From positions 1-7,112 of the forward strand of contig JAWKSZ010000122.1 of assembly GCA_041402045.1 (NCBI GenBank): a DNA stretch of 7,112 bases, given 5' to 3'. The notes under the pieces are model-generated. The model saw only the letters and a list, made by a program, of their open reading frames with translations. It searched no databases and had not been told where the DNA came from. This document shows positions 1-5,308 of this stretch, piece after piece. Origin of the DNA: JAGQRJ01 sp041402045 (GTDB lineage Bacteria > Planctomycetota > J058). A program made the position numbers and the translations under genes. Positions within the stretch are counted from its first letter, which is position 1; each line of letters starts with the position of its first letter.

Positions 1-1
1 C

Positions 2-814
2 CGCGATCCCGGACGCCTGTCCCTGGTGCAGGGCGGTCGCATGTGGCTGGGGCCCGACTCGAAGGTCGCCTGCGCCGAGGCCTGGACCCTCGACGCCGGG
101 AGCTGCGTGCTCCAGGGCCGTGAGCTGCCCTCGCTCCTCGTCGACGGCGCCGAGATCAGCCCGGTCGGCGAGGCCGAGCTGCGCGTCGAGGTCGCGCGGC
201 GCACCGCCGAGGTCGACGTCTACGCCGGCAAGGTGTACATCCGCGACACCCGCGGCGACTCCCTCGACCTGGCCGCAGGCCGCGGCGTGCGCGTGCGCCG
301 CGGGCGCCTGGGCGACCCGCGCCCGGCCCAGCTCCCCGCGGGCCTGCGCCAGGCCCTCGCGCCCCAGGGCCAGCGCGTATGGGCCGAGGCCTGGGACGCC
401 CAGGCGAAGCCGCGCTACGGCCTGCTCCTGGGCGAGCTCTCCCCCGAAGGCCTGCGCGGGGCGACGAAGCCGATCGCGCCGGTCGAGCGCGCGATCTGCG
501 TCGCCGGACACGAAGCCCGCGGCCTATGCGCGGCCCCCGCAGGCGGCCGGCTCTACCTGCGGCTCGTGCTCGAGGACCGCCACCCGATCACGCTCCAGCT
601 CTCGTCCCCCGACCAGTCCCGCTCCTGGCGGCGCACCGTCGAAGGACACCCGGGCGTGAACCACGTGGACCTGGCCCTGGACGAGCTCCCCGCCCTCGGC
701 GGCGGCGCGGCGATCCAAGCCGGCCAGTTGCTGGACCTGCTGAGCGTTCAGGCCGGCGGCGCTGGGGAGACGATCCCCCTGGTGTTGGAGTACGTCCAGG
801 TCTACGTCCCCTGA
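2..814 (+). CDS. FecR-like domain protein, 3' part (5' end outside window)
   Basis: The frame is open from the first bases and ends at TGA 812-814, giving 270 visible residues. The true start is probably upstream, so GTG 26 and ATG 41 are not taken as starts. The first roughly 90 residues have the pattern of a FecR-like beta domain: a 'GGRMWLGPDSKV' stretch, alternating hydrophobic strands, a 'VDVYAGKVYI' strand and then an 'LAAGRGVRVRRG' ending. The rest is beta-rich and ends in 'LVLEYVQVYVP', which could be a jelly-roll or lectin-like module, though I cannot name a family. No membrane segment is visible here; FecR proteins usually carry theirs before this domain. FecR-like proteins act in the envelope, often beside ECF sigma factors, and such a pair follows 735 bp downstream. 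It could be the last gene of a separate sigma/anti-sigma/FecR operon. The FecR assignment is by eye and moderately sure. Confidence 0.68.
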   Translation, partial: RDPGRLSLVQGGRMWLGPDSKVACAEAWTLDAGSCVLQGRELPSLLVDGAEISPVGEAELRVEVARRTAEVDVYAGKVYIRDTRGDSLDLAAGRGVRVRRGRLGDPRPAQLPAGLRQALAPQGQRVWAEAWDAQAKPRYGLLLGELSPEGLRGATKPIAPVERAICVAGHEARGLCAAPAGGRLYLRLVLEDRHPITLQLSSPDQSRSWRRTVEGHPGVNHVDLALDELPALGGGAAIQAGQLLDLLSVQAGGAGETIPLVLEYVQVYVP

Positions 815-889
815 ACGGAATGCACGCTTCTGGGGGGTCGAACACTGCGATCTCGCTCCGGCCGCCGACGAATCGTGCGTTCCGTTCAG
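811..889. repeat. Inverted repeat overlapping the FecR-like stop codon (possible terminator)
   Basis: The arm at 811-830 matches the reverse complement of 870-889 at 18 of 20 positions, with CTGAACGGAA identical at the outer end. The loop is 39 nt. The TGA stop of the FecR-like gene lies inside the left arm. It could terminate transcription, but no T-run follows the right arm, so a Rho-independent mechanism is not clear. It could also be a small palindromic mobile repeat. Confidence 0.6.
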
Positions 890-1084
890 CTCTGAGGAGC
901 TCCGCCAGGCACGGCCTCCTACGAGCGGCTGTCCGCCCACCCAACTTGAAAGAGATCTGGGGAGGCCGTTTCGTGACGACGATCCGTGGGGAGCGCCAAG
1001 CTCGCGCATAACTCCAGCCTACGGCGCCGCCTGGCGCCGAGCTGCGGTTGAGAGGATCGCGCAGCCGAAGCGCGGCGACCGACA

Positions 1085-1277
1085 GGAAGGCGTTCGCGAA
1101 CGTCCGCCCTGAGGGTCGACCTCCGTGGAAGGCGTTCGCGAACGTCCGTCCTCGAGGGTCGACCCCCGCGGAAGACGCTCGTGAACGTCCGCCCCCGAGG
1201 GTCGACCTCCGTGGAAGACGTTCGCGAACGTCCGTCCTCGAGGGTCGACTTCCGTGGGAGACGTTCGCAAACGTCCG
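1085..1277. repeat. Tandem array of 42-43-bp repeats with a TTCGCGAA palindromic core (4.5 copies)
   Basis: Copies begin at 1085 (42 bp), 1127, 1170 and 1213 (43 bp each), with a partial copy at 1256-1277. Each copy has a core like CGTTCGCGAACG followed by a GGGTCGAC segment. The fourth copy holds a perfect 16-bp palindrome at 1217-1232. The period is not a multiple of three, so an open frame through the array would shift at each copy; the array is therefore taken as noncoding. The period is close to four turns of B-form DNA, so the palindromes would lie on one helix face, as in protein-binding arrays. The array ends about 270 bp before the sigma gene. Confidence 0.85.
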
Positions 1278-1329
1278 ACGCGGGGGACGGAGCGGTGCGC
1301 GGGGAGACCGTGACTTACGCCGGTTTGCT

Positions 1330-1438
1330 GCGGCAGCTTCCGCTGCCGCGCCGCCTTCGGCGGCGTGAGAATTCGCCCGGACGGGGGTTTACCCTCAAGC
1401 CAGGTCGGCTTGGGCCCCGCCCGTCCGAGCGAATTCAC
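1330..1438. other. Cluster of three consecutive hairpins
   Basis: The first hairpin has a perfect 8-bp stem with a TTCC loop at 1330-1349. The second, touching it, has a perfect 7-bp stem with a 3-nt loop at 1349-1365. The third is larger, with arms 1365-1385 and 1420-1438 matching apart from a 2-nt bulge and one mismatch, and a smaller CAAGCC/GGCTTG stem nested inside at 1396-1412. No T-run follows, so these are not typical terminators. They may be a leader RNA, a small structured RNA or part of the surrounding repeat element. Transcription cannot be judged from sequence. Confidence 0.55.
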
Positions 1439-1548
1439 CCGACTCCGTCGGAGAAACTTGGACTTTCTCGTCACGAACGAGGCTCGCCAGATCTCTTTCA
1501 AGGTAGAGGCCGTCCGCGAGGGACGGACACGAGGAGACGACCCGGGCC

Positions 1549-2079
1549 ATGGCGACCGACCTGACCCTGCTGATCCACGCCGCGCGCGCCGGAGATCACC
1601 GCGCCTTCGGGCAGGTGGTGCGCCGGACCGACGCCCTGGTGCGCGTGGTCGTGGGTCGGCAGGCAGCGCCCGAGGTCGTCGAGGACTTGATCCAGGAGAC
1701 CTTCCTCCGCGCTTGGGAGGGGCTCCGCGGGCTGCGCACGCCGGCGGCGTTCAAGGGCTGGTTGATCCGGATCGCGCTCGGGGAGGTCAGGAAGTGGCGA
1801 GAGCGGCAGGCGCGCGAGCGCGCCGCGCTCTCCACCCTGGACACCTCGGAGAGCTACGAGGCCCGCCACGGCTCTGGCTGGAGCGATCGCAGCCTCGCGG
1901 CCCTGGACGCGCTCGACCCCGACTCGCGCGCGATCGCGCTGCTGCGGTTCTGCGACGGCTACGCCCCGCGTGAGATCGCCGCCGCCCTCGACCTGTCGCC
2001 CGACGTGGTGCGCCAACGCCTGAGCCGCGCGAAGGCCAAGCTGCGCGAGGCGCTCGAAGCCAACAAGGACGTTCCATGA
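1549..2079 (+). CDS. ECF-type RNA polymerase sigma factor
   Basis: The protein of 176 residues has the usual ECF length and two-domain form. Region 2 spans about residues 9-84 and includes 'DLIQETFLRAWEGL' (46-59) and 'FKGWLIRIALGEVRKW' (68-83). Region 4 spans about 117-169, with a helix-turn-helix in 'PREIAAALDLSPDVVRQRL'. ECF factors direct core RNA polymerase to stress- or envelope-responsive promoters. ATG 1549 is preceded by GAGGAG at 1531-1536, a longish spacing of 12 nt, and no alternative in-frame start was seen close upstream. The stop overlaps the anti-sigma start by four bases, which suggests translational coupling and a dedicated sigma/anti-sigma pair. No confident promoter was identified; the preceding repeat block may contain one. 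The ECF subgroup and target promoters cannot be told from the sequence. Confidence 0.94.
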   Translation: MATDLTLLIHAARAGDHRAFGQVVRRTDALVRVVVGRQAAPEVVEDLIQETFLRAWEGLRGLRTPAAFKGWLIRIALGEVRKWRERQARERAALSTLDTSESYEARHGSGWSDRSLAALDALDPDSRAIALLRFCDGYAPREIAAALDLSPDVVRQRLSRAKAKLREALEANKDVP

Positions 2080-2600
2080 GCCGTGAGCTGACCTGCGCAG
2101 AAGCGCAGCCCCTGCACTTCGACCGGTCGTCCGAGGTCGAGCTCGACCCGGAGTCCGGCCAGGCCCTCGACCGGCACCTCGCCGCCTGCGCCGCCTGCCG
2201 GGCCTTCGTCCAGGAGACGCTCCTGGCCGAGGCCGCGATCGCGTCCGCCGTGGGCGAGGACCCGGAGCTCAACGACCCCGAGCGCGCGGCCCGCACCGCC
2301 GCCCGGGTGGTCGCGGCGATCGAAGCCCAGGAGCCCTGGCGCCAGGCGCCCGCCCGCCGCGCTCCCGGCGCGCTGCCGTGGCTGATCGCCGCCGTCGCCC
2401 TGCTCGCGGCCGGCGTGGGGATCGGCCGGGGCACCGCCCCCGCCCCGGACGGATCCCTGCAGGTGATCTCAGGTCCAGACCTGCAGCGTCAGCTCGACGC
2501 GGCGCGCGCGGAGAACGCCGACCTCACGCGGACGCTCAGCGCCCAGCGGGCGCGAATCGAAGCCCTCGAGCGAGCGCTCGAGGAGGCGCGGCGGGACTAG
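2076..2600 (+). CDS. Membrane-bound zinc-finger anti-sigma factor (ZAS/zf-HC2 type) with periplasmic coiled coil
   Basis: The N-terminal domain has the HxxxCxxC signature of zinc-binding anti-sigma domains (H34, C38, C41) plus an upstream Cys7, so it likely holds the preceding ECF sigma factor inactive in the cytoplasm. One membrane segment lies at about residues 98-117 ('GALPWLIAAVALLAAGVGIG'). Beyond it, residues about 132-173 form a charged heptad-like helix ('LERALEEARRD' near the end), predicted to be a short coiled coil on the outer side. That part could allow dimerisation or sensing; this is inferred. The ATG overlaps the sigma stop as ATGA, so translation is probably coupled. The stop TAG 2598-2600 shares its last base with the inverted-repeat element downstream. 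The release signal is unknown. Confidence 0.9.
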   Translation: MSRELTCAEAQPLHFDRSSEVELDPESGQALDRHLAACAACRAFVQETLLAEAAIASAVGEDPELNDPERAARTAARVVAAIEAQEPWRQAPARRAPGALPWLIAAVALLAAGVGIGRGTAPAPDGSLQVISGPDLQRQLDAARAENADLTRTLSAQRARIEALERALEEARRD

Positions 2601-2760
2601 GCTCTGTCCGCAAACAGGGCCAACGCTCTCGCTTGCCCTCGTCGCCGCCGACTGCGTTGGTCGCCGGCCACGTAACCCCATTACGCTAGGCTCGGCTCCC
2701 GCCTTGTCGGACGACGACGATTGCCGCGCGAGAGCATTACCCCTGTTTGCGGACAGAGCC
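2600..2760. repeat. 161-bp inverted-repeat element between convergent genes (MITE-like or bidirectional terminator)
   Basis: The ends 2600-2619 and 2741-2760 are perfect 20-bp inverted repeats, GGCTCTGTCCGCAAACAGGG. The match continues inward with a second identical block (GCTCTCGC, 2625-2632 against 2728-2735) and a looser third block, making arms of about 50 bp. A small CGTAA/TTACG hairpin sits near the centre at 2671-2685. The element fills nearly the whole gap between the anti-sigma stop and the rimP stop (2765-2767). The perfect ends look like insertion-sequence termini, but there is no room for a transposase and no clear target duplication. Transcribed from either side, it would fold into a long hairpin that could end both operons. 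Confidence 0.82.
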
Positions 2761-2764
2761 CAGG

Positions 2765-3331
2765 CTACTTCCCCTTGCGCTTGCGCTTGCGGTGACCGCC
2801 GCCGCCGCGCTTGTGGCGGCCCGAGCTCCCGGGCTTGCCGCCCTTGCCCTTGCCCACGCGGCGCGCCTTCTGCTCTCCCGCGGAGAGGAAGGGGAGCACC
2901 GGCACGAGGCGCGCCTCGCGCACCTGGTCCAGGGGCAGCCGCAGCAGCTGGCCGTCCACCTCGACCTCGACCTCACCCGCGGAGAAGCCCTTGAGCAGGC
3001 CCTTGAGCTTGCCGGGGCGGTCCTCCTGCTTGGTCAGGCGCAGGGTGACCTCCTGGCCAGCGAAGCGCTCGAAGTCCTGGGGACGCGCGAGCAGGCGATC
3101 GACGCCGGGGGACTGGACCTCGAACCGGTAGTTCCCCGGGTCGGTCCCCGCCTCGTCGAGGGCCAGGCAAATCCGCTTGCTGAGGGCGCGGGTGCTCTCG
3201 GCGGTGACCCCGCCCGGGTGGTCGACCCACACCCGCACGTTCCGGGTGTGATCGACCTTCACCTGGATCACGTCGTAGCCGTGCTCCGCGCCGACCCGGT
3301 GAATGACCTCGGCGACCTGCTGGGGATCCAC
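2765..3331 (-). CDS. rimP: Ribosome maturation factor RimP
   Basis: The protein of 188 residues matches RimP, a cytoplasmic factor that binds the 30S subunit during assembly. Recognisable parts are the N-terminal domain with 'VRVWVDHPGGVT' (32-43), the 'YRFEVQSPGVDRLL' joint (68-81; the family usually has a SSPGLDRPL-like motif), 'DFERFAGQEV' (86-95) and a C-terminal SH3-like beta domain to about residue 150. The tail, about 153-188, is very rich in Lys, Arg and Gly and extends past the usual length of about 150; it may help RNA binding. The start chosen is GTG 3331, because GGGGAGG stands five bases before it. A longer reading from GTG 3367 would begin inside a hairpin and lacks such a site. 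RimP is normally followed by nusA and infB, but here the next gene is convergent. Confidence 0.93.
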   Translation of the reverse strand: MDPQQVAEVIHRVGAEHGYDVIQVKVDHTRNVRVWVDHPGGVTAESTRALSKRICLALDEAGTDPGNYRFEVQSPGVDRLLARPQDFERFAGQEVTLRLTKQEDRPGKLKGLLKGFSAGEVEVEVDGQLLRLPLDQVREARLVPVLPFLSAGEQKARRVGKGKGGKPGSSGRHKRGGGGHRKRKRKGK

Positions 3332-3354
3332 CCCGACCTCCCCACACAAAAGCA

Positions 3355-3380
3355 ACCGCGCCGCCACCTGGCGGCGCGGT
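3355..3380 (-). terminator. Terminator-like or attenuator hairpin before rimP
   Basis: A perfect 11-bp stem (3355-3365 with 3370-3380) closes a 4-nt loop. On the minus strand it is followed by TGCTTTTG, a modest T-rich tract. It lies about 45 nt after the small cysteine-protein gene and 23 nt before the chosen rimP start. That leaves little room for a rimP promoter after it, so it may act as a partial terminator or attenuator. Confidence 0.55.
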
Positions 3381-3404
3381 CGGCTCCGGGCTCGAACCCT
3401 GCAG

Positions 3405-3423
3405 CCCTCGCGGGCCGCGAGGG
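3405..3423 (-). other. Perfect 8-bp hairpin right after the small-protein stop codon
   Basis: CCCTCGCG at 3405-3412 pairs with CGCGAGGG at 3416-3423 across a 3-nt loop. It begins two bases after the stop TAG (3426-3428, read on the minus strand). No T-run follows directly. It probably protects the 3' end of the mRNA or works with the hairpin at 3355-3380. Confidence 0.45.
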
Positions 3424-3425
3424 GT

Positions 3426-3629
3426 CTAGCTCAAGGAGAACTTGACCGGGACTTCGCCGTCGCTGGTCTTGTAGTAGGCCTCGCTGCACACGCGGTTGAA
3501 GCGACGGAAGTTGTGCTCGCGGCACACCCCCTCGCACATCCCGTAGATCGTGCAGTACGCACGCCCACGGTTCCGCTCGATCTCGGCCTTGCGCATTTTC
3601 TCGCGCTGCTTCTTACGCTTACGACTCAC
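3426..3629 (-). CDS. Small basic protein with a four-cysteine cluster, unrecognised
   Basis: This 67-residue protein matches no family I know. Residues 1-23 are strongly basic ('MSRKRKKQREKMRKAE' and following) and could bind RNA or DNA. The middle part has Cys26, Cys32, Cys36, His39 and Cys48, a spacing (CX5CX3CX2H...C) that could bind zinc or another metal; this is inference. The C-terminal part 'SDGEVPVKFSLS' looks like a short beta ending. The start is GTG 3629, with TGGAGG about nine bases upstream. The gene lies between the SDR gene (102-bp gap) and rimP (94-bp gap) on the same strand, so a link to ribosome or RNA function is possible. The clear ribosome site and the non-random composition argue that it is real. 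Confidence 0.68.
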   Translation of the reverse strand: MSRKRKKQREKMRKAEIERNRGRAYCTIYGMCEGVCREHNFRRFNRVCSEAYYKTSDGEVPVKFSLS

Positions 3630-3731
3630 GTGACTGTGCCTCCAGGACGTGGACCGCGGAGTCTACTCGCCGCGGGACGATGAATCTACGCTGGCCCGAG
3701 AGTTTTTCTTCTCGTGCGCTCGACGCGAACC

Positions 3732-4754
3732 CTAGCCCCCAGGCTGGAACGCGCGCCGGAGCTTGCTGACGGCGAAGCCGAGGAGCCCGGTCGGCTCCGG
3801 GAGCGGGCCCCGCGAACGAATGTAGGCGACGGTGTCGCGCAGGGTCTCCTCCAGCGGGCGCGCGTGGAAGCCGAGGGCCTCCTCCGCCTTGCTCGCGTCG
3901 AGGTACCAGGTGTGTCCGGCCATGGCGTAGGCGACGGACTCGTCGCCCTCGCCGGCCACGTCCTCGAGGGCGCCGAGCATGCGCGCGGTCCAGTCGCTGA
4001 CCTGCTGGGGCGCGCGCAGCGCCGGCGCGCGCAGCCCGGTGACCTTCTCCAGGTGCACGAGGAAGGCCTCGACGGTCATGTTCTGTCCGCCCAGGAGGTA
4101 GCGCTGACCGAGCTCGCCCCGGGTGGCGGCCTGGGCCGTGGCCCGGGCCACGTCGCGCACGTCGACGGCGTTGATCCCGCCCGGCGGCACCGCCGGCAGC
4201 TCGCGGTTGAGGAAGCGCAGGACCACCGAGGTCGAGCTCATGCGCTCGTCCCCGGGACCCAGGAGCAGGCTCGGGCAGAGCACCAGCGCCCCGGCCTGCA
4301 GCGCGACCTTCTCGGCGTAGATCTTCGAGAGGTAGTAGGGCCAGTTGCGCACGACCTCGGTCGCGTAAGGGCTCGACTCGTCGGCGACGGCGTGGGCGTC
4401 CTGGGAGACCGCGATCGTGCCCGAGCTGGACATGTGGATCGCCCGGGGGACGTCGCGCTCGTGGGCCGCGCGCAGCACGTTGCGCGTGCCCTCGACGTGG
4501 AGCTGGTAGAGCTCGCTGGTCTCGCCCCGGTGGCGCACACCGCCGGCGAGGTGGAACACCGCGTCCATGCCCTCGACCGCGGCCTCGACGCTGGCGCGGT
4601 CGAGCACGTCACCCTGGGCCAGGCGCGCGCCCTCGCGCTCGAGGGAGAGCGAGGTCTCGCGCACCAGCGCGGTGACCTCGTAGTCGAGGTCGAGCAGGGA
4701 TCGCACCACGTGGCGGCCGAGAAACCCGGTCGCGCCGGTCACCAAACAGCGCAC
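3732..4754 (-). CDS. Extended SDR, NAD-dependent epimerase/dehydratase (HpnA/dihydroflavonol reductase-like)
   Basis: The 340-residue protein has the full extended short-chain dehydrogenase layout. The N-terminal Rossmann fold begins with the NAD(P)-binding motif 'TGATGFLGR' (6-14), followed by 'GDVLD' (48-52) and 'DAVFHLAGG' (64-72). The active site combines the serine in 'HMSSSGT' (about 110) with Tyr140 and Lys144 (YxxxK). The substrate-side region has 'NAVDVRDVA' and 'RYLLGGQNMT', as in hopanoid-associated sugar epimerases (HpnA) and related reductases acting on nucleotide sugars or sterol-like compounds. No hopanoid genes are nearby, so the substrate stays open. The start is GTG 4754, with GAGGAGG four bases before it. 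The gap to the upstream membrane-protein gene is 28 bp, which indicates one operon. Confidence 0.93.
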   Translation of the reverse strand: MRCLVTGATGFLGRHVVRSLLDLDYEVTALVRETSLSLEREGARLAQGDVLDRASVEAAVEGMDAVFHLAGGVRHRGETSELYQLHVEGTRNVLRAAHERDVPRAIHMSSSGTIAVSQDAHAVADESSPYATEVVRNWPYYLSKIYAEKVALQAGALVLCPSLLLGPGDERMSSTSVVLRFLNRELPAVPPGGINAVDVRDVARATAQAATRGELGQRYLLGGQNMTVEAFLVHLEKVTGLRAPALRAPQQVSDWTARMLGALEDVAGEGDESVAYAMAGHTWYLDASKAEEALGFHARPLEETLRDTVAYIRSRGPLPEPTGLLGFAVSKLRRAFQPGG

Positions 4755-4782
4755 GCTGCCTCCTCGGGCGAAGGGCCGGAGG

Positions 4783-5265
4783 TTACCAAACGCCCTGGTC
4801 CGGCGCGCGCTTGGCCGCGCGGTACTGCAGCACCGACCAGGGGATCAGGACCGCGCAGTAGCTGAGCATGAGCCCCACGTTCACGAAGTTGCGCGCGTAG
4901 TCCATCTTGAACACCTCGTGGGCGTCGGCGGCGAACAGCGTGCGGTAGCTGCAGCGGATCAGGAGCAGCCCGCACATGCACCACACCACGGCGCGGTAGC
5001 GGTCGGGGTTGCGCGCGGCGAAGGTCAGGACCGCCCCGGTGAAGATCGCGTAGCTGCCCCAGGGCTTGAGGATCAGGCGGTACTGCTCCCAGTAGCGCGG
5101 GTGGAAGTCGTAGACCGCGGCGTAAATGTCCTTGGAGTACTCCGGGAAGCACACGCACAGGATCCCGGTGAGCACGTGGTAGAGCGCGAGGAACCCGAGC
5201 ACGAGCTGCGCGGCCAGCCGCAGCCGGGGGTAGGGGTAGGGCTGGGCGGGGACGGCGTCGGTCAT
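4783..5265 (-). CDS. Four-helix integral membrane protein, unrecognised
   Basis: The 160-residue protein has four hydrophobic segments at about 17-40, 65-84, 92-111 and 127-148, with a short cytosolic-looking N-terminus. The loop between helices 1 and 2 holds 'EYSKDIYAAVYDFHPRYWEQYRLILKPWG', here only pointed to at residues 42-70, which is rich in aromatic residues. Size and helix number recall DoxX-like small membrane proteins, but no diagnostic motif was seen. ATG 5265 is chosen because GGAG stands five bases before it. The frame stays open further upstream to 5397, but that part looks like the displaced end of the lipoprotein gene. The neighbours are the lipoprotein gene (43 bp upstream) and the SDR gene (28 bp downstream), so the three are probably cotranscribed. 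Confidence 0.82.
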   Translation of the reverse strand: MTDAVPAQPYPYPRLRLAAQLVLGFLALYHVLTGILCVCFPEYSKDIYAAVYDFHPRYWEQYRLILKPWGSYAIFTGAVLTFAARNPDRYRAVVWCMCGLLLIRCSYRTLFAADAHEVFKMDYARNFVNVGLMLSYCAVLIPWSVLQYRAAKRAPDQGVW

Positions 5266-5308
5266 GGGCGCTCCGGGGAGCCGGAGCTTAGCATTGGCCC
5301 CTGCCCCG

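Larger units (their letters stand above)
945..1502. repeat. Block of about 560 bp bounded by imperfect 35-bp inverted repeats
   Basis: The arm at 945-979 matches the reverse complement of 1468-1502. The outer 16 bases (CTTGAAAGAGATCTGG) are identical, and so are the inner TTCGTGACGA bases, with about five mismatches between them. The interior has no convincing protein. It holds a small hairpin at 1022-1039 (7-bp stem), the tandem array at 1085-1277 and three hairpins at 1330-1438. This layout resembles a non-autonomous mobile element or a genomic palindromic repeat, but no target duplication or transposase was seen. A large structured RNA is another possibility. Confidence 0.5.

Noticed and set aside
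524..1009. Minus-strand frame opposite the FecR-like gene end and spacer
   Set aside because: It has no domain, a composition typical of antisense frames, and it runs across an inverted repeat.
1085..1277. CRISPR array
   Set aside because: The units are joined directly with no unique spacers, so this is a plain tandem repeat, and no cas gene is near.
1048..1368. Plus-strand frame with recurring 'AFANVR' peptides
   Set aside because: The repeated peptides come from translating the DNA repeat. The frame shifts from copy to copy, as expected of noncoding repeats.
1019..1501. Minus-strand frame of 160 codons across the repeat block
   Set aside because: It reads through a tandem array whose period is not a multiple of three and begins in the inverted-repeat arm. 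The product is low-complexity Arg/Pro/Ser-rich with no domain and no convincing ribosome site.
3332..3367. Longer rimP start at GTG 3367
   Set aside because: It would begin in the loop of the 3355-3380 hairpin without a ribosome site, whereas GTG 3331 has GGGGAGG at proper spacing and starts at the usual family position.
3381..3425. tRNA-like T-arm, GGTTCGAGCC on the minus strand
   Set aside because: The stem around it does not pair over five bases. Upstream there is a perfect hairpin and coding sequence instead of an anticodon arm, so no cloverleaf forms.
3714..4865. Long plus-strand frame opposite the SDR gene
   Set aside because: It is the antisense shadow of a clearly recognised enzyme. 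The His/Arg/Gly-rich product has no domain, and long antisense frames are normal at this GC content.
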